DNA of 64,000 bases from Echinicola shivajiensis (GCF_018642165.1 NZ_JAHHZM010000003.1:416969-480968); one strand, 5' to 3'. Positions 35,815 to 46,783 are shown, numbered from the stretch's first letter. The notes: a model not told the origin generated them from the letters alone. Translations and numbers: made by a program.

Positions 35815-35959
35815 TTATCTAGGTTAATCGGGATGAAATAATTGTATGGATAAATTATAATAAGCTGATTTTTATTATTTTAATTATAGCTTTTGATCAA
35901 TGAGGTAGAAATACTTTACTATGTAAAGCCGGCCTTTTCTGGTATGGTGAATAGTCGAA

Positions 35960-36850
35960 CTAGCTTTTATTAGGCTCAAATAAAATTGGGAAAAATTGAC
36001 CAGCTATTGCTTGCCCTGTTGGGATAATAGGTACACCGGTTAGCAATTCATCATCCGAATTGGATTTTGTGCCATCGGCAAAGACATTGAGTACAAAAGC
36101 TCTTCTGGCTCGATCAGACTTATTTTCATAAGAACCATGGACCATCAGAGGATGATGGAAGGTACCATATCCTGCAGGCATTTCTACGGCCACTTTTTGA
36201 TCATATTGTTTTTGTTGTTCAGCTGACAATAGTTCCTTTAGGCTATCCATATCACCAGCCAGGTTGATCTTGTCCAATAGTTTCCACTTTTGGCTTTGGG
36301 GAATGTACTGTAGGCAACCATTGTCCTCAGTAGCATCATCTAAGCCCACCCAGCAAGTCAAATGCTGCATGGGAGTGGTTCTGGTCCAATAACTATAGTC
36401 CTGGTGCCAGGCAACTACACCTCCATGATGCGCGGGTTTGCAGAAAAGCTGGTCATGCCAAAATCTCACAGCCTTGTCTCCCAATAATTGAGAGGCAGCA
36501 ATCACAAAGCGTGGATTCCAAAGGACGTCATGGAAACCTGGTGTAATACGCCAGTGACCTAATGAATGAAAAAGTACCGAGTTAGGATCATTGGATTGAT
36601 TACTGTGAAATTCATAAAAGAGGTCATGTTTTGGATGGCTTGGCTCTGCTATTATAGCCAGTTCCAGACGAAGTTGCTGGATTTGGTGTTCCTCTAAAAT
36701 TTTAACATTTGTCAAATATCCATATTCATTAAAAAACTCCAACTGTTCATCGGAAAGTCGGTATTCATTCCAAGCCTCTTGGGCAGATATTTTTGGGAAA
36801 AGCTGGCTGATCAGTTCATGATGATAGGACAGATCTCTGGAAATTTTCAT
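35960..36850 (-). CDS. Phytanoyl-CoA dioxygenase (PhyH) family protein
   Basis: The 296-residue protein belongs to the PhyH family of Fe(II)/2-oxoglutarate-dependent oxygenases. The metal site is H-x-D in VVAWHQDYSYW with the distal His in HHPLMVHGSYEN. FFNEYGYLTNVKIL is the usual N-terminal lead. GTFHHPLMVHGSYENKSDRARRAF includes the Arg that commonly binds 2-oxoglutarate. There is no signal peptide, so it acts in the cytoplasm. It begins 29 bases after the HTCS stop on the same strand. Oxygenases of this family hydroxylate small molecules, lipids or sugars' aglycones; the substrate here is unknown, and the link to glycan use comes only from position. Confidence 0.85.
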   Translation of the reverse strand: MKISRDLSYHHELISQLFPKISAQEAWNEYRLSDEQLEFFNEYGYLTNVKILEEHQIQQLRLELAIIAEPSHPKHDLFYEFHSNQSNDPNSVLFHSLGHWRITPGFHDVLWNPRFVIAASQLLGDKAVRFWHDQLFCKPAHHGGVVAWHQDYSYWTRTTPMQHLTCWVGLDDATEDNGCLQYIPQSQKWKLLDKINLAGDMDSLKELLSAEQQKQYDQKVAVEMPAGYGTFHHPLMVHGSYENKSDRARRAFVLNVFADGTKSNSDDELLTGVPIIPTGQAIAGQFFPILFEPNKS

Positions 36851-36879
36851 ACAAACCGGATTATTGTGACGGGGATAAA

Positions 36880-39800
36880 CTACATTGTTTCTGTATTTTT
36901 GCTGAAGTCTTTAGGTAGCTCTCCAAATTGTTTTTGGAAACATTTGGAGAAGTAAGACGGTGAATTAAAGCCCACTCTTTCGCTTATTTCTGTGACTGTA
37001 TATTGACCTTCCATTAGCAATTCAGCAGCTTTTTTAAGCCTTACCAAGCGGATATACCCATTAGGGGTCATTTCAGAAACTCCTTTGATTTTACGTAAAA
37101 GACTGGATTGGCTCATACATAAGACTTCTGCCAATTCATTTACTCCAAAAGTTTCATTACCAAGGTTTTCAAGGATGGCCTCATTGGCCTGGGAAAGGAA
37201 TTCCTCATCAGCACGGGTATAGGCTATGGTATCCACATTGACCATAGGCTGGTTGGCGAAAGCTCTCCTTATCTGATCTCTATATTGTAGTAAATTCTTT
37301 ATTTGTAGGACTAAATGGTCAATGGAGAAAGGCTTCTCAATATAAACATCAGCACCATGTTCCATTCCTTCAATCTTAGATTGGAGATTGTTCTTGGCAG
37401 TGAGCATTATGAAAGGTATATGGCTATAATTGATATCCGACTTTACTTTTGCACATAGTTCAAAGCCATCCATAATTGGCATCATTACATCACTGACGAC
37501 TAAATCAATCGGTTTGGCATCGAGTATTTTTATCGCTTCCTGACCATTTTCAGCTCTATGGACATGATATAGGTTTTTAAGCTGGTCATAGATGAACTTT
37601 TGCAATTCTTTATTGTCCTCAACGATAAGCAAAGAAGCTTTGTGAGTAATAGTTTCTTCTTTTATTACGGGTTTTAGAGCTTCTTTTTGTTGTTCAGGCC
37701 CTGGTGTAGGTTCGTGTAGCTGAATGGTGTTTTCTTGCTTGATAGGGAGTTCAAGTACAAATGTATTTAGCTTTTTGGAATTGGGATCCACATATAGTTT
37801 GCCACTATGCATTTCTGCCAATGATCTGGCAAGGGGAAGTCCCAAGCCCGTTCCCGAGGTGGCCCGTTTGTTCTCATGACCATCAAGCTGAAAGAACGGT
37901 TCAAATATTTTCTCTTGCTTATCAGCCTCAATGATTTGCCCGTCATTGCTCACAAGAATTTGGAATTGTCCCTTGATCGGGGAAATGATCGTATCGACCT
38001 GAACAATGCTATCGGCATGTTTTATGGCATTCGAAAGAAGATTGCTTAGAATTTTTGTAAAAGCTTCCTTGTCAATGTCCGCGAAAAAGGGTTCTTCTTG
38101 CTTTACCAAATGGAAATTGATATACTGCTGTTCTGCACTGGTTTTGAAGCGAACAAATATGTCCTCGATAAGCTGGCCTATTTCATTTCTGGTAAAACTG
38201 AGCAGGAAGCCTTTTTGCTCTGTTTTTCGGAAATCCAGTAATTCATTACTAAGGTCTATCAGCCTATTGGCGTTTTTATTCATGATCCAAAGGCTTTCCT
38301 TAATATCAGATGGGTAAGCTTCCTCTTTTTTGAGAATGCTTTCCAAAGGCCCCTTGATCAAAGTAAGCGGTGTCCTGATCTCATGAGTGATATTGGTGAA
38401 AAATTCGATCTTTGACTGGTAAACCTCTTTTTGCTTTTCATCTTCCAGTTTTTTAAATGCTTCCCGTTGCCTTTTAATAATTTTGTTTCTGGAGGCCCTT
38501 ACGATAAGGAAAATGATCATCGCAGCCAGTAGCGCATAAGCTAAATATGCCCATCCAGTCTTCCAGAAAGGGGGCAAAATGGTGATGTGGAGTTGTCCTT
38601 CACGATTACTCCATTCCCCGAAAATATTGGCAGATTTGACTTTAAGTGTATAATTTCCCGGAGGTAAATAAGAGTAGTTGATACGCTGATTTTGATTGAG
38701 GAATGTCCATTCTTGATCAAAACCTTCCATTTTATAAGCATAGGGTTTGGCATCTGAAGCGGTATAGCTCAATGCGGCAAAATCAAAGCTTAAGGATGAT
38801 TGGTCATGCGCAAGCGTAATGGACGAGGTCTTGGTAATGGACTTTTCCAAAACTGATTCTTCTCCTCCAATGCTTACAGGATTGTTAAAAATTTGGATTC
38901 CAGTAAAGACTACTGGCGGATCGTATTCATAGGGCTTGAAGTCCCGTGGATCAAATGTGATAAATCCATTTAAGCAACCGAAGTAGAGAGTGCCGTCATC
39001 GGCTCTAAAACCACTTTTATAGTTGAAAGGGTAGGGCATCAAACCATTGTCCTTTGTAAAGAGCCTATAATCGTTGGTCTGTGGATTGAATTCCATCAGC
39101 CCTTTATTACAACTTAGCCATAAATGACCTGATATATCTTCAAGGATTTTGTAAACCGTATTACAGGCAAATCCTGTTTTACTGTTATAAACAGAGAAGT
39201 CGTCGCTTTTTTCGTTATACATACAGAAACCGCCTCCCTCAGTAGCGATCCACAACCTGTTTTGGCTGTCTTCAAATAGATTTATTATGGAAGGGTGTGG
39301 TAAACTATTGGGGGTTTCAGGATCGGGTAAAAAAGTCCTGGTTTCTCCTGTTTCCGGATTATACCTGATTAGCCCATCAGCATAGGTGCCTATCCAGATA
39401 TTTCCATTCTTATCTTCCAATAAATCGTAAATGAACTTATGCCCAATTTCTTGGGTGAACTTAACACTGTTGTTTTTCTCATCCAGTTTGAAAAGGCCGG
39501 TAACGGTTCCCAGCCAAACTTGGTCTTTATTGTCCACTAATAGGCTATGGATTTCATTCTCTTCAGATGGGTTTTGATCAGCTTTAAACCTAATGATTTC
39601 AATTTGATTGGTGTTTAAGTTGATCTTGTTAAGGCCTACAGCGAAAGTCACCGTTCCTACCCAAAGCTCATCACCTCTTCTTGCCAGTCCATGGATATTA
39701 TGATAAGATAAGCTATTAGAGGAGTTGTCGGGAAGGAAGTGGGTAAAGGTATTGGTCTTAGGGTCATACTTATTGAGGCCGGCGTCTTCCGTACCAATCC

Positions 39801-40920
39801 AGATGGAGCTATCATTTCCCTCGATAAACTGTCTTACACGTTGACCGCTTATGGTATTTGAATTGGGAATAGGGTAGTGCTTTTCAAATTTTGTGGGATG
39901 ACCGGGAAGGAAGTTGATACCTCCAAAATAGGTGCCTAGCCACATGCCTCCTTCTTTATCTCTTTCTATGCAATAGACAGCGTTGTCAGAAATAGAATAG
40001 GGATCATTTAGGTTATGACGAAAATTTTTAAACTTCTTTTTTTCTAAATCGAAAATAAATAGACCCGATTCAGAAGCTATCCAAAGTTCATTATTGGAAA
40101 TTTTGTAGAGATCCCTGATTAATAAGTTTTTTCCATTAGTGGCCTTGGTGAGCAAAGGTTCGGCAATTCCACTGCTTTTGTCCATCACCCAAACTCCTGC
40201 ATTTTTTGTTCCCAAAATTAAGCTGGTCCCATAATCTTCAATATGCAGTACGGAAGCTTGTATTACTTCCTCATTATTGAGGGTTTTGATGAATTGGTCT
40301 CTTTTGGGAAGGTATTTATATACGCCCAGTCTTGAGGTACTTATCCATATATCACCTTTTTCATCAACATTCACATTGGTAAAATTATTGTCCTCAGGGT
40401 TGTGTTTGCTGATGTTTCGGTATTGGACCAGTGTGTCTTTTTTGATGGAATATTTGAAAAAGCCCTTATTGTTAACGGAAAAAAGTATTTCCCCCTCTAT
40501 TGATTCTTTGATTTCGCCTACGTTTCCTGATATATATTCCCCATGGTTGGAAACCTTATTAAAATAAGTGAATCTTTCAATATCTGGATCGTAAGTGTAT
40601 ACGCCATTTCCTGTACCAACCCAAAGTGTACCTCTACTATCCTCGAACAAGCCATAAATGAAATTATTTCCAAGTCCATGGCTTTGTTTTGATTCTGAAT
40701 TAAAGACTTTGAAATTGTGTCCATCATAGCGGTTGAGACCATTCTTAGTGCCAAACCACATAAAGCCTTGCTGGTCCTGTAATACAGAAAAGACCGTACT
40801 TCCGGATAGACCGTCTTCCATATTGATATGCTCAAAATATCTTTCATGGGTTTGGGCATAAGCGGAATAAACTGATAGACTAAGTAGAAGAAGTAGGAAT
40901 GCTTTGAATTTAAAGTTCAT
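36880..40920 (-). CDS. Hybrid two-component system sensor/regulator (HTCS)
   Basis: The 1346-residue protein joins all phosphorelay parts in one chain. A signal peptide (ending near YAYAQ, residue 23) leads into a periplasmic double beta-propeller built of repeats such as GLNRYDG, LWVGT and IWIGT (about 25-690). A Y_Y_Y domain follows (about 700-785), then one membrane helix (789-808). The histidine kinase core is ITHEIRTP with His846 and GTGLGLPLA. The receiver domain is LLIVEDNK and SDVMMP with Asp1144. The C-terminal AraC-type helix-turn-helix is about 1235-1340. HTCS proteins bind specific oligosaccharides and switch on the adjacent SusC/SusD locus, here divergent at 41755. The PhyH and GH43 genes follow it. 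Confidence 0.95.
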   Translation of the reverse strand: MNFKFKAFLLLLLSLSVYSAYAQTHERYFEHINMEDGLSGSTVFSVLQDQQGFMWFGTKNGLNRYDGHNFKVFNSESKQSHGLGNNFIYGLFEDSRGTLWVGTGNGVYTYDPDIERFTYFNKVSNHGEYISGNVGEIKESIEGEILFSVNNKGFFKYSIKKDTLVQYRNISKHNPEDNNFTNVNVDEKGDIWISTSRLGVYKYLPKRDQFIKTLNNEEVIQASVLHIEDYGTSLILGTKNAGVWVMDKSSGIAEPLLTKATNGKNLLIRDLYKISNNELWIASESGLFIFDLEKKKFKNFRHNLNDPYSISDNAVYCIERDKEGGMWLGTYFGGINFLPGHPTKFEKHYPIPNSNTISGQRVRQFIEGNDSSIWIGTEDAGLNKYDPKTNTFTHFLPDNSSNSLSYHNIHGLARRGDELWVGTVTFAVGLNKINLNTNQIEIIRFKADQNPSEENEIHSLLVDNKDQVWLGTVTGLFKLDEKNNSVKFTQEIGHKFIYDLLEDKNGNIWIGTYADGLIRYNPETGETRTFLPDPETPNSLPHPSIINLFEDSQNRLWIATEGGGFCMYNEKSDDFSVYNSKTGFACNTVYKILEDISGHLWLSCNKGLMEFNPQTNDYRLFTKDNGLMPYPFNYKSGFRADDGTLYFGCLNGFITFDPRDFKPYEYDPPVVFTGIQIFNNPVSIGGEESVLEKSITKTSSITLAHDQSSLSFDFAALSYTASDAKPYAYKMEGFDQEWTFLNQNQRINYSYLPPGNYTLKVKSANIFGEWSNREGQLHITILPPFWKTGWAYLAYALLAAMIIFLIVRASRNKIIKRQREAFKKLEDEKQKEVYQSKIEFFTNITHEIRTPLTLIKGPLESILKKEEAYPSDIKESLWIMNKNANRLIDLSNELLDFRKTEQKGFLLSFTRNEIGQLIEDIFVRFKTSAEQQYINFHLVKQEEPFFADIDKEAFTKILSNLLSNAIKHADSIVQVDTIISPIKGQFQILVSNDGQIIEADKQEKIFEPFFQLDGHENKRATSGTGLGLPLARSLAEMHSGKLYVDPNSKKLNTFVLELPIKQENTIQLHEPTPGPEQQKEALKPVIKEETITHKASLLIVEDNKELQKFIYDQLKNLYHVHRAENGQEAIKILDAKPIDLVVSDVMMPIMDGFELCAKVKSDINYSHIPFIMLTAKNNLQSKIEGMEHGADVYIEKPFSIDHLVLQIKNLLQYRDQIRRAFANQPMVNVDTIAYTRADEEFLSQANEAILENLGNETFGVNELAEVLCMSQSSLLRKIKGVSEMTPNGYIRLVRLKKAAELLMEGQYTVTEISERVGFNSPSYFSKCFQKQFGELPKDFSKNTETM

Positions 40921-41754
40921 GGGTTAATCGAAGGGTCTATTATTATGGCTAAAATACAAAAAAGCATCGTCTTGATATTTAATGCAATGAATAATTGCTA
41001 TTCACTAAGATGGATTGAAGGATTTTTTATACTGACTGACGGAAAAGTTTCATTACTGAATAGAGGTGACGGATTTTTAAGGCTAAAAATTTTTCTAGAA
41101 GACAACAATAACATGGGCTGATCGATGATGAAATCGGGTGTGAAAAGGTGATGTTGTTTTGTAAATGTGACTTTCAAGCGATTATAGGCGGGTTTTTAAA
41201 GGGTAGTGGATTTTTCGGAATAGAGGCTTATCTGAAAAAAACAGTTGAAATTTTATCACAATTTTAATTTGTGGCTTTTTGTGGAAGTAAAAAAAAACAG
41301 GCACATAAAGGCGCTTAGTAATGGAAAAAAAGGGATAGCAGGAAATGTTGCATTTAATGAAGGATTTGTGGCAAGCATTCGGATGGTTGCTTCATAAATT
41401 AGCATTATCAAAGAACTGGCTAAATCTATTAAGTACCCATTCTTTGTTCAAATAGTTTAATTAACAATAGCTGAGTTTATCCTCCGGACAAGCTTAGATA
41501 ACCCAAATTAAATGAAATATAAAGCACACCCATTACTCGGGCCAGCTCATTTTCTTTGAGCTTAGTCAACCCAAGACTGAAAGCCCTCAAATCATTAATC
41601 TTAAACAAATATTCCCCCAATGAATCTTCAAAAGAGGGGAACATTGGACGCTAGCTTATAGGATGAATAATACCAATAAGCAATGGTAACAGATGCCTTT
41701 GTGCCTTCTGTTTAATGTTAGAATAATAACCTTAACCCTTAACCTATTTTCTAA
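40921..41754. other. Long divergent intergenic region between HTCS and SusC genes
   Basis: These 834 bases separate the sensor gene from the transporter it probably controls, and should contain both promoters and the AraC-type operator. I find TGCCTTTG (41694-41701), one base off the -7 consensus, 54 bases before the SusC start, but no -33 partner. No gene, long repeat or strong hairpin was found. Confidence 0.5.
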
Positions 41755-44700
41755 ATGAAAGAAAAATTACTAAGAAATAGCAGTTTGATATTTGTTCTGC
41801 TATGTGGTTTGGTATTTTCTGCTTTGGCCCAAACAGGGAAAACAGTAGAAGGTACCGTAATTGAAAAAGAGACAGGGGAACCTATCCCTGGCGTAAGTAT
41901 CCTAGAAAGGGGTACATCAAATGGAACTGTCACCGGTGTGGACGGTGAATTTAAATTAGAGCTAAGAGGAGACAACCCATCTATCAGGGTTTCTTTTATT
42001 GGTTTCAAAACCATCGAAGCTGCGGTGGGCAACCAAAGCAGTTTTGAGTTTGAACTGGAAAGTGACCTTGGTGAGCTTGAAGAAGTGGTCGTTGTTGGTT
42101 ATGGCGAGCAGAAGAAGGAATCCATTACCGGTGCTGTTTCCAATGTGACCAGTAGGGACATTGAACAGGTGCCGACTGCTACCGTTTCTGGTGCCTTGGC
42201 CGGTAAGCTTCCTGGCTTATCCTTTAGAATGCCTGATGGTCGTCCGGGAGCTGGAGCCAATATCCAGATCAGGAATCTTGGAAATCCACTTTTCGTAATT
42301 GACGGTATCCAAAAAGACCAAGGCCAGTTCAATAACTTGGCGCCTGGTGATATCGAAAGTATCACGATCCTAAAGGATGCTTCTGCGGCGGTTTATGGCT
42401 CTAGAGCGGCCAATGGTGTAGTCGTGGTGACTACTAAGAGAGGTAATAGAGGTGAAAAACCTTCTATTAATATTAATGGCTATTACGGTGTGCAAAACTG
42501 GTCACGATTCCCTGAAGGAGTAAATGGCTATGAGTGGATGCAAGGACGTGCAGAGGCTGATATGAACCAGTTTGGTAGCACCAATATCAGTCGGGATGAA
42601 TTGGACAAATGGAAAGCTGGAACAGAATACGGTTATAGATCATTTGATTGGAGGGACTTTATCATAAAAGGAAATGCGCCACAAAGTAATTTTAGTGCAA
42701 GCGTTTCTGGTGGTTCTGAAAAGACAAATTATTACTTGTCACTTACTAGATTTGATCAGAAGTCAGTTTTTAGTGATGAGTTTGAGTTTAACAGAACCAA
42801 TATCCAGGCCAATATCAATACTGATGTAACTGATCGTTTGACAGTGGGAATGCAGATCAATGGCCGTTTGGAAAATAGAGAAAACCCAGGTGTACCAGGT
42901 GGAGATGATTACTGGCAACCTCGTTTTGCACTGTTCAGAAACAGGCCTACCGAGCGTCCATATGCCAATGACAACCCAGATTATCCAGCCAATATCAATA
43001 ATATTGAAACCAACTGGGCATTGCTGAACTATGACCGTACTGGTTTCTTTAAAAACTATTGGAAGAATATTCAGACCAACTTCTCGGCAGAATATGATAT
43101 TCCTGTAGAGGGGCTGAAAGCGAAGGGTCTATATTCTTATTATTTTGCGGATAACTATATCAATACCTTCGAATATACCTATGATGTGTATGATTATATC
43201 CCAGAAACTGATGAGTATATCAGAACTGGTGGTAATGACAATCCTTATAGAGACAGAGATCAAAGAAAAATAGAAGAAACAGTTGGGCAATTCCAGTTAA
43301 ACTATGACCGTGTATTTGCCGACAAGCATAAATTGTCAGTATTGGCCTTATATGAAAGAATCCAAAGAAGGGATTATAGAAACTGGATACATTCGGTTCC
43401 TACCAATAACTATTTACCACTAGTTCAATTTGCTGACATGGACCGGTATGACGACTATGATAATGAGGAGGCAAGAATTGGTTATGTAGGTCGTGTCAAT
43501 TACGAGTACAAGGGGAAATACCTTTTTGAAGTAGCAGCCAGGTATGATGCGTCATGGAAATTCTCTCCAGAAAATCGTTGGGGTTTCTTCCCTTCTGTGT
43601 CGGGTGGTTGGAGAATCAGTCAAGAACCATTTATGGATAATATAGCTTCAAGCGCCAATTTGGATGAATTGAAGTTAAGGGCTTCTTATGGTGAGTTAGG
43701 AGATGATGATATTGGCATTGGGCCATTTGATTATATTCCTGGATATACTTATGGGGTTTCCACCGTCATAATTGATGGAGAAAATATACAAGGTTCTGCC
43801 AATAGAGGAAAACCAATAGATAACCTTTCTTGGTATACCAGTAAGATGTTTGATGTGGGGATTGACTTTTCTTTTGGCGCAGGCAAAATCACTGGTACAG
43901 CAGATTATTTCCGTAGAAAAAGAGATGGTCTTAGAGATATTAGAGATGATGTGTTCTTGCCATTGGAGTTGGGTTATGGTCTGACTGATGAAAATCTGAG
44001 CAGTGATGCTGACGTGGCTTTTGACCTTGGTTTAAATTATAATGGCAAGGCCGGCGACTTGACTTATAGAATCGGAGGTACATTTGGTTATGCCAGAAGT
44101 AAATTCCTTTCTTCCTATAACCCAGTATTTAGTAGTTCTTGGGATCATTATAGAAGATCAGGAGAAGACCGTTGGAACGGCATCTTCTGGGGCTATGAGA
44201 TCCTAGGACAATTCCAGTCTCAGGAAGAAATCAATAGCTATCCAGTCAATATAGATGGACAGGGAAATGGGACTTTATTGCCAGGCGATTTGATCTATAA
44301 GGATGTAAATGGTGATGGTAAGATCGACGGATATGATGAGCGTCCTATTGGTTATAGCTTGGATGGCCCTCCAACTATCAACTATGGTCTTAACATGTAT
44401 TTCAATTATAAGAATTTTGACCTCACCATGGATTTTTCCGGTGGCTCAATGGCATCCTACTTACAGAACTGGGAAATGAGGTGGCCTTACCAAAATGGGG
44501 GGAACCTGCTTGCCTATATGTATGATGACAGGTGGCATAGAGAAGATCCTTATGATCTGAACAGTGAGTGGATTCCAGGCTCTAGTCCTGCTTTGAGATT
44601 CAATGCCGGTGGACATAGTAACTATAACAGAAACTCTACTTGGTGGTTGACCAATATCAAATACATTAGAATGAGAACTGCATCTATAGGTTATACACTT

Positions 44701-44880
44701 CCTCCAAAGGTATTGAGTAAGCTAAAAATAGAAAGAGCAAGGGTTTATTTCACGACTTATAATTTGTTCTCTATAGATAATGTACATCAGTTTGGCATTG
44801 ATCCAGAAGTTAGAGATCCAAATGGTTTGCAGTATCCGCAAAATGTGAACATGAACTTAGGGTTTAACTTGACCTTCTAA
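41755..44880 (+). CDS. SusC/RagA-type TonB-dependent transporter
   Basis: This 1041-residue outer-membrane protein has a signal peptide (LVFSALAQ), a carboxypeptidase-regulatory-like domain (about 30-105, VEGTVIEKETGEPIPGVSILERG), the conserved LEEVVVVGYGEQKKESITGAV segment, a plug (IQIRNLGNPLFVIDGIQ, ILKDASAAVYGSRAANGVVVV) and a C-terminal barrel ending in LGFNLTF. Unlike the protein at 23669 it has no STN domain, which fits control by the HTCS instead of a sigma/anti-sigma pair. It should import oligosaccharides across the outer membrane together with the SusD encoded one base downstream. The context of GH43, GH127 and GH2 suggests arabinose-containing oligosaccharides. Confidence 0.95.
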   Translation: MKEKLLRNSSLIFVLLCGLVFSALAQTGKTVEGTVIEKETGEPIPGVSILERGTSNGTVTGVDGEFKLELRGDNPSIRVSFIGFKTIEAAVGNQSSFEFELESDLGELEEVVVVGYGEQKKESITGAVSNVTSRDIEQVPTATVSGALAGKLPGLSFRMPDGRPGAGANIQIRNLGNPLFVIDGIQKDQGQFNNLAPGDIESITILKDASAAVYGSRAANGVVVVTTKRGNRGEKPSININGYYGVQNWSRFPEGVNGYEWMQGRAEADMNQFGSTNISRDELDKWKAGTEYGYRSFDWRDFIIKGNAPQSNFSASVSGGSEKTNYYLSLTRFDQKSVFSDEFEFNRTNIQANINTDVTDRLTVGMQINGRLENRENPGVPGGDDYWQPRFALFRNRPTERPYANDNPDYPANINNIETNWALLNYDRTGFFKNYWKNIQTNFSAEYDIPVEGLKAKGLYSYYFADNYINTFEYTYDVYDYIPETDEYIRTGGNDNPYRDRDQRKIEETVGQFQLNYDRVFADKHKLSVLALYERIQRRDYRNWIHSVPTNNYLPLVQFADMDRYDDYDNEEARIGYVGRVNYEYKGKYLFEVAARYDASWKFSPENRWGFFPSVSGGWRISQEPFMDNIASSANLDELKLRASYGELGDDDIGIGPFDYIPGYTYGVSTVIIDGENIQGSANRGKPIDNLSWYTSKMFDVGIDFSFGAGKITGTADYFRRKRDGLRDIRDDVFLPLELGYGLTDENLSSDADVAFDLGLNYNGKAGDLTYRIGGTFGYARSKFLSSYNPVFSSSWDHYRRSGEDRWNGIFWGYEILGQFQSQEEINSYPVNIDGQGNGTLLPGDLIYKDVNGDGKIDGYDERPIGYSLDGPPTINYGLNMYFNYKNFDLTMDFSGGSMASYLQNWEMRWPYQNGGNLLAYMYDDRWHREDPYDLNSEWIPGSSPALRFNAGGHSNYNRNSTWWLTNIKYIRMRTASIGYTLPPKVLSKLKIERARVYFTTYNLFSIDNVHQFGIDPEVRDPNGLQYPQNVNMNLGFNLTF

Positions 44881-44881
44881 A

Positions 44882-46759
44882 ATGAAACTGGACATGAAAA
44901 AATACATATATAGCATTTTCGCATGCTTGATTTTATTCACGGCATGTAATGATGAAGAATTCCTGAACCGTGATCCGCAAAATATACTTTTGGAAGATCA
45001 GGTATGGGAAAATGAGGACTTGGTCCTGTCAGTTTTGGCAGATTTGTACAATAGGCTTCCTGATTACCAGACCATAGAAAGATGGTGGGAATATGCCAAT
45101 TTTGATGAAACTTTTGCTTCCAATGCAGGTGATTATTGGAGACACCAAAACCAAGATTATGGTTATGGTAACTGGGGCATGTGGGATTATGGTTATATCC
45201 GTGATATCAATCTTTTTATTGAAAAGGCTGAAATTGCTGATCAGCTGGATCCTTCAGTTAGGGCACAGTTTATCGCTGAAGCCAAGTTTATTCGTGCCAT
45301 GGTTTATTTTGAGCATGTGAAAAGAATGGGCGGAGTACCTTTGATCCTTGAATCCTTGGAATATGATTATAGTGGTGATCCCACTTATCTTCAGTACCCC
45401 AGAGCCAAAGAACATGAGGTTTATGACTATATCATCGAGGAAATGGAGGATATCAAAGGTGATTTGCCTGATGGCGGTACCCGTTCAAGAGCTACTGTAG
45501 GTGCTGCACTTGCCCTTGAGTCCAGAGCAGCCTTATATGCTGGATCTATCGCCAATTATGGACAGTTGACGCCAAATGTATCCTTGCCTGGAGAAGAGGT
45601 AGGTATCCCTGCTAGCATGGCCGACCAATATTATACCATTTCATTGAGAGCTTCAGAAGAGCTGATAGGGCTGGATACTTATGAATTATATCAAAATGAC
45701 CCAGATCCATCAGAGAATTATGCCAATATTTTCTTGAACAAATCAGCCAATAATGAGGTGATTTTTGCTAAAGATTTCTTGGTACAAGGTAGGACTCATG
45801 GATTTACCATTGAAAACATTCCAAGGTCATTGAGAGAAGAAAATACTGTGGGAGGTAAAATGAATCCTTCATTGAATTTGGTACAATCTTTCGAACTTTT
45901 GGACAATACTTTTGCTCCACTTCCTACCACAGATGAGAATGGAGATCCTATTTACTATGAAAACCAATTGGATATTTTCGAAGGAAGAGATCCTAGATTG
46001 GCCGGAACAGTGATTCTTCCTGGTGCTAGCTTCAGAGGAAGCGAAGTAGATATCTGGGGCGGTTGGAAAACAACAGACGGAACTTTGATCACTTCAGATC
46101 AGCTTGGAGGTAGAGGTACCCTGCCAAATGGAGAAAATGCACAGTTGGTAGGCTTTGATGGTCCTATTCCTAACTTGGAATGGTCTGCCCAAGGAGGTTT
46201 CTATCTTAGAAAATATGTGGATACTTCTGTAGGATCAGGTCAGCGTGGTACAGGTAGTGCTGTATGGTGGATCCGTTTCAGGTATGCTGAAGTCCTGTTG
46301 AATGCCGCTGAAGCAGCCTTTGAACTGGGAGATAATACCAAGGCAGCTGCCTATATGAATGAAGTGAGAAGAAGGGCAGGATTCCCTACTGATTTGGCAC
46401 CATCTGAAATCGATTTTGATAGAATCGTTCATGAGAGAAAAGTGGAATTGTCCTTTGAAAACCACATCCTTTGGGACTATAAGAGATGGAGATTGGCCCA
46501 CAGGGTTTGGAACGGAGAATCTGTTGATTTAACCAATAATCCTGGAGATGCCGAGGCAGTAAGTACCCGTGTATTTGGTTTGAGACCATACAAGGTGTAT
46601 GATCCTGGAAGTCCTAATCATGAAAAGTGGGTGTTTGAAGAGTTTTTACCGACTCCGGTATTCAATCCTCACAGGTTCCGTTTAGGAAATTACTACTCAT
46701 TTATTGGGGATAATGTTAGGAATGCCAATCCGAAGATAGTTAGAAATCCTAACCAGTAA
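44882..46759 (+). CDS. SusD/RagB-type outer-membrane lipoprotein
   Basis: The 625-residue protein has a lipoprotein signal (FACLILFTAC, Cys22, or Cys18 if the ATG at 44894 is the start). FLNRDPQNILLEDQVWENEDLVLSVLADLYNRLPDY is the usual N-terminal region. AEAKFIRAMVYFEHVKRMGGVPLI and the C-terminal RYAEVLLNAAEAAFELGD with IVHERKVELSFENHILWDYKRWR are SusD signatures. It is longer than the other SusD in the window (470). It pairs with the SusC encoded just upstream to bind and deliver the target glycan at the surface. Confidence 0.95.
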   Translation: MKLDMKKYIYSIFACLILFTACNDEEFLNRDPQNILLEDQVWENEDLVLSVLADLYNRLPDYQTIERWWEYANFDETFASNAGDYWRHQNQDYGYGNWGMWDYGYIRDINLFIEKAEIADQLDPSVRAQFIAEAKFIRAMVYFEHVKRMGGVPLILESLEYDYSGDPTYLQYPRAKEHEVYDYIIEEMEDIKGDLPDGGTRSRATVGAALALESRAALYAGSIANYGQLTPNVSLPGEEVGIPASMADQYYTISLRASEELIGLDTYELYQNDPDPSENYANIFLNKSANNEVIFAKDFLVQGRTHGFTIENIPRSLREENTVGGKMNPSLNLVQSFELLDNTFAPLPTTDENGDPIYYENQLDIFEGRDPRLAGTVILPGASFRGSEVDIWGGWKTTDGTLITSDQLGGRGTLPNGENAQLVGFDGPIPNLEWSAQGGFYLRKYVDTSVGSGQRGTGSAVWWIRFRYAEVLLNAAEAAFELGDNTKAAAYMNEVRRRAGFPTDLAPSEIDFDRIVHERKVELSFENHILWDYKRWRLAHRVWNGESVDLTNNPGDAEAVSTRVFGLRPYKVYDPGSPNHEKWVFEEFLPTPVFNPHRFRLGNYYSFIGDNVRNANPKIVRNPNQ

Positions 46760-46783
46760 AAGGACCTTTAAATTATAGAATTC

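Noticed and set aside
41544..41562. Short agctca/tgagct palindrome in the HTCS-SusC gap as an operator
   Set aside because: Six-base arms are expected by chance in 834 bases and nothing repeats it nearby.
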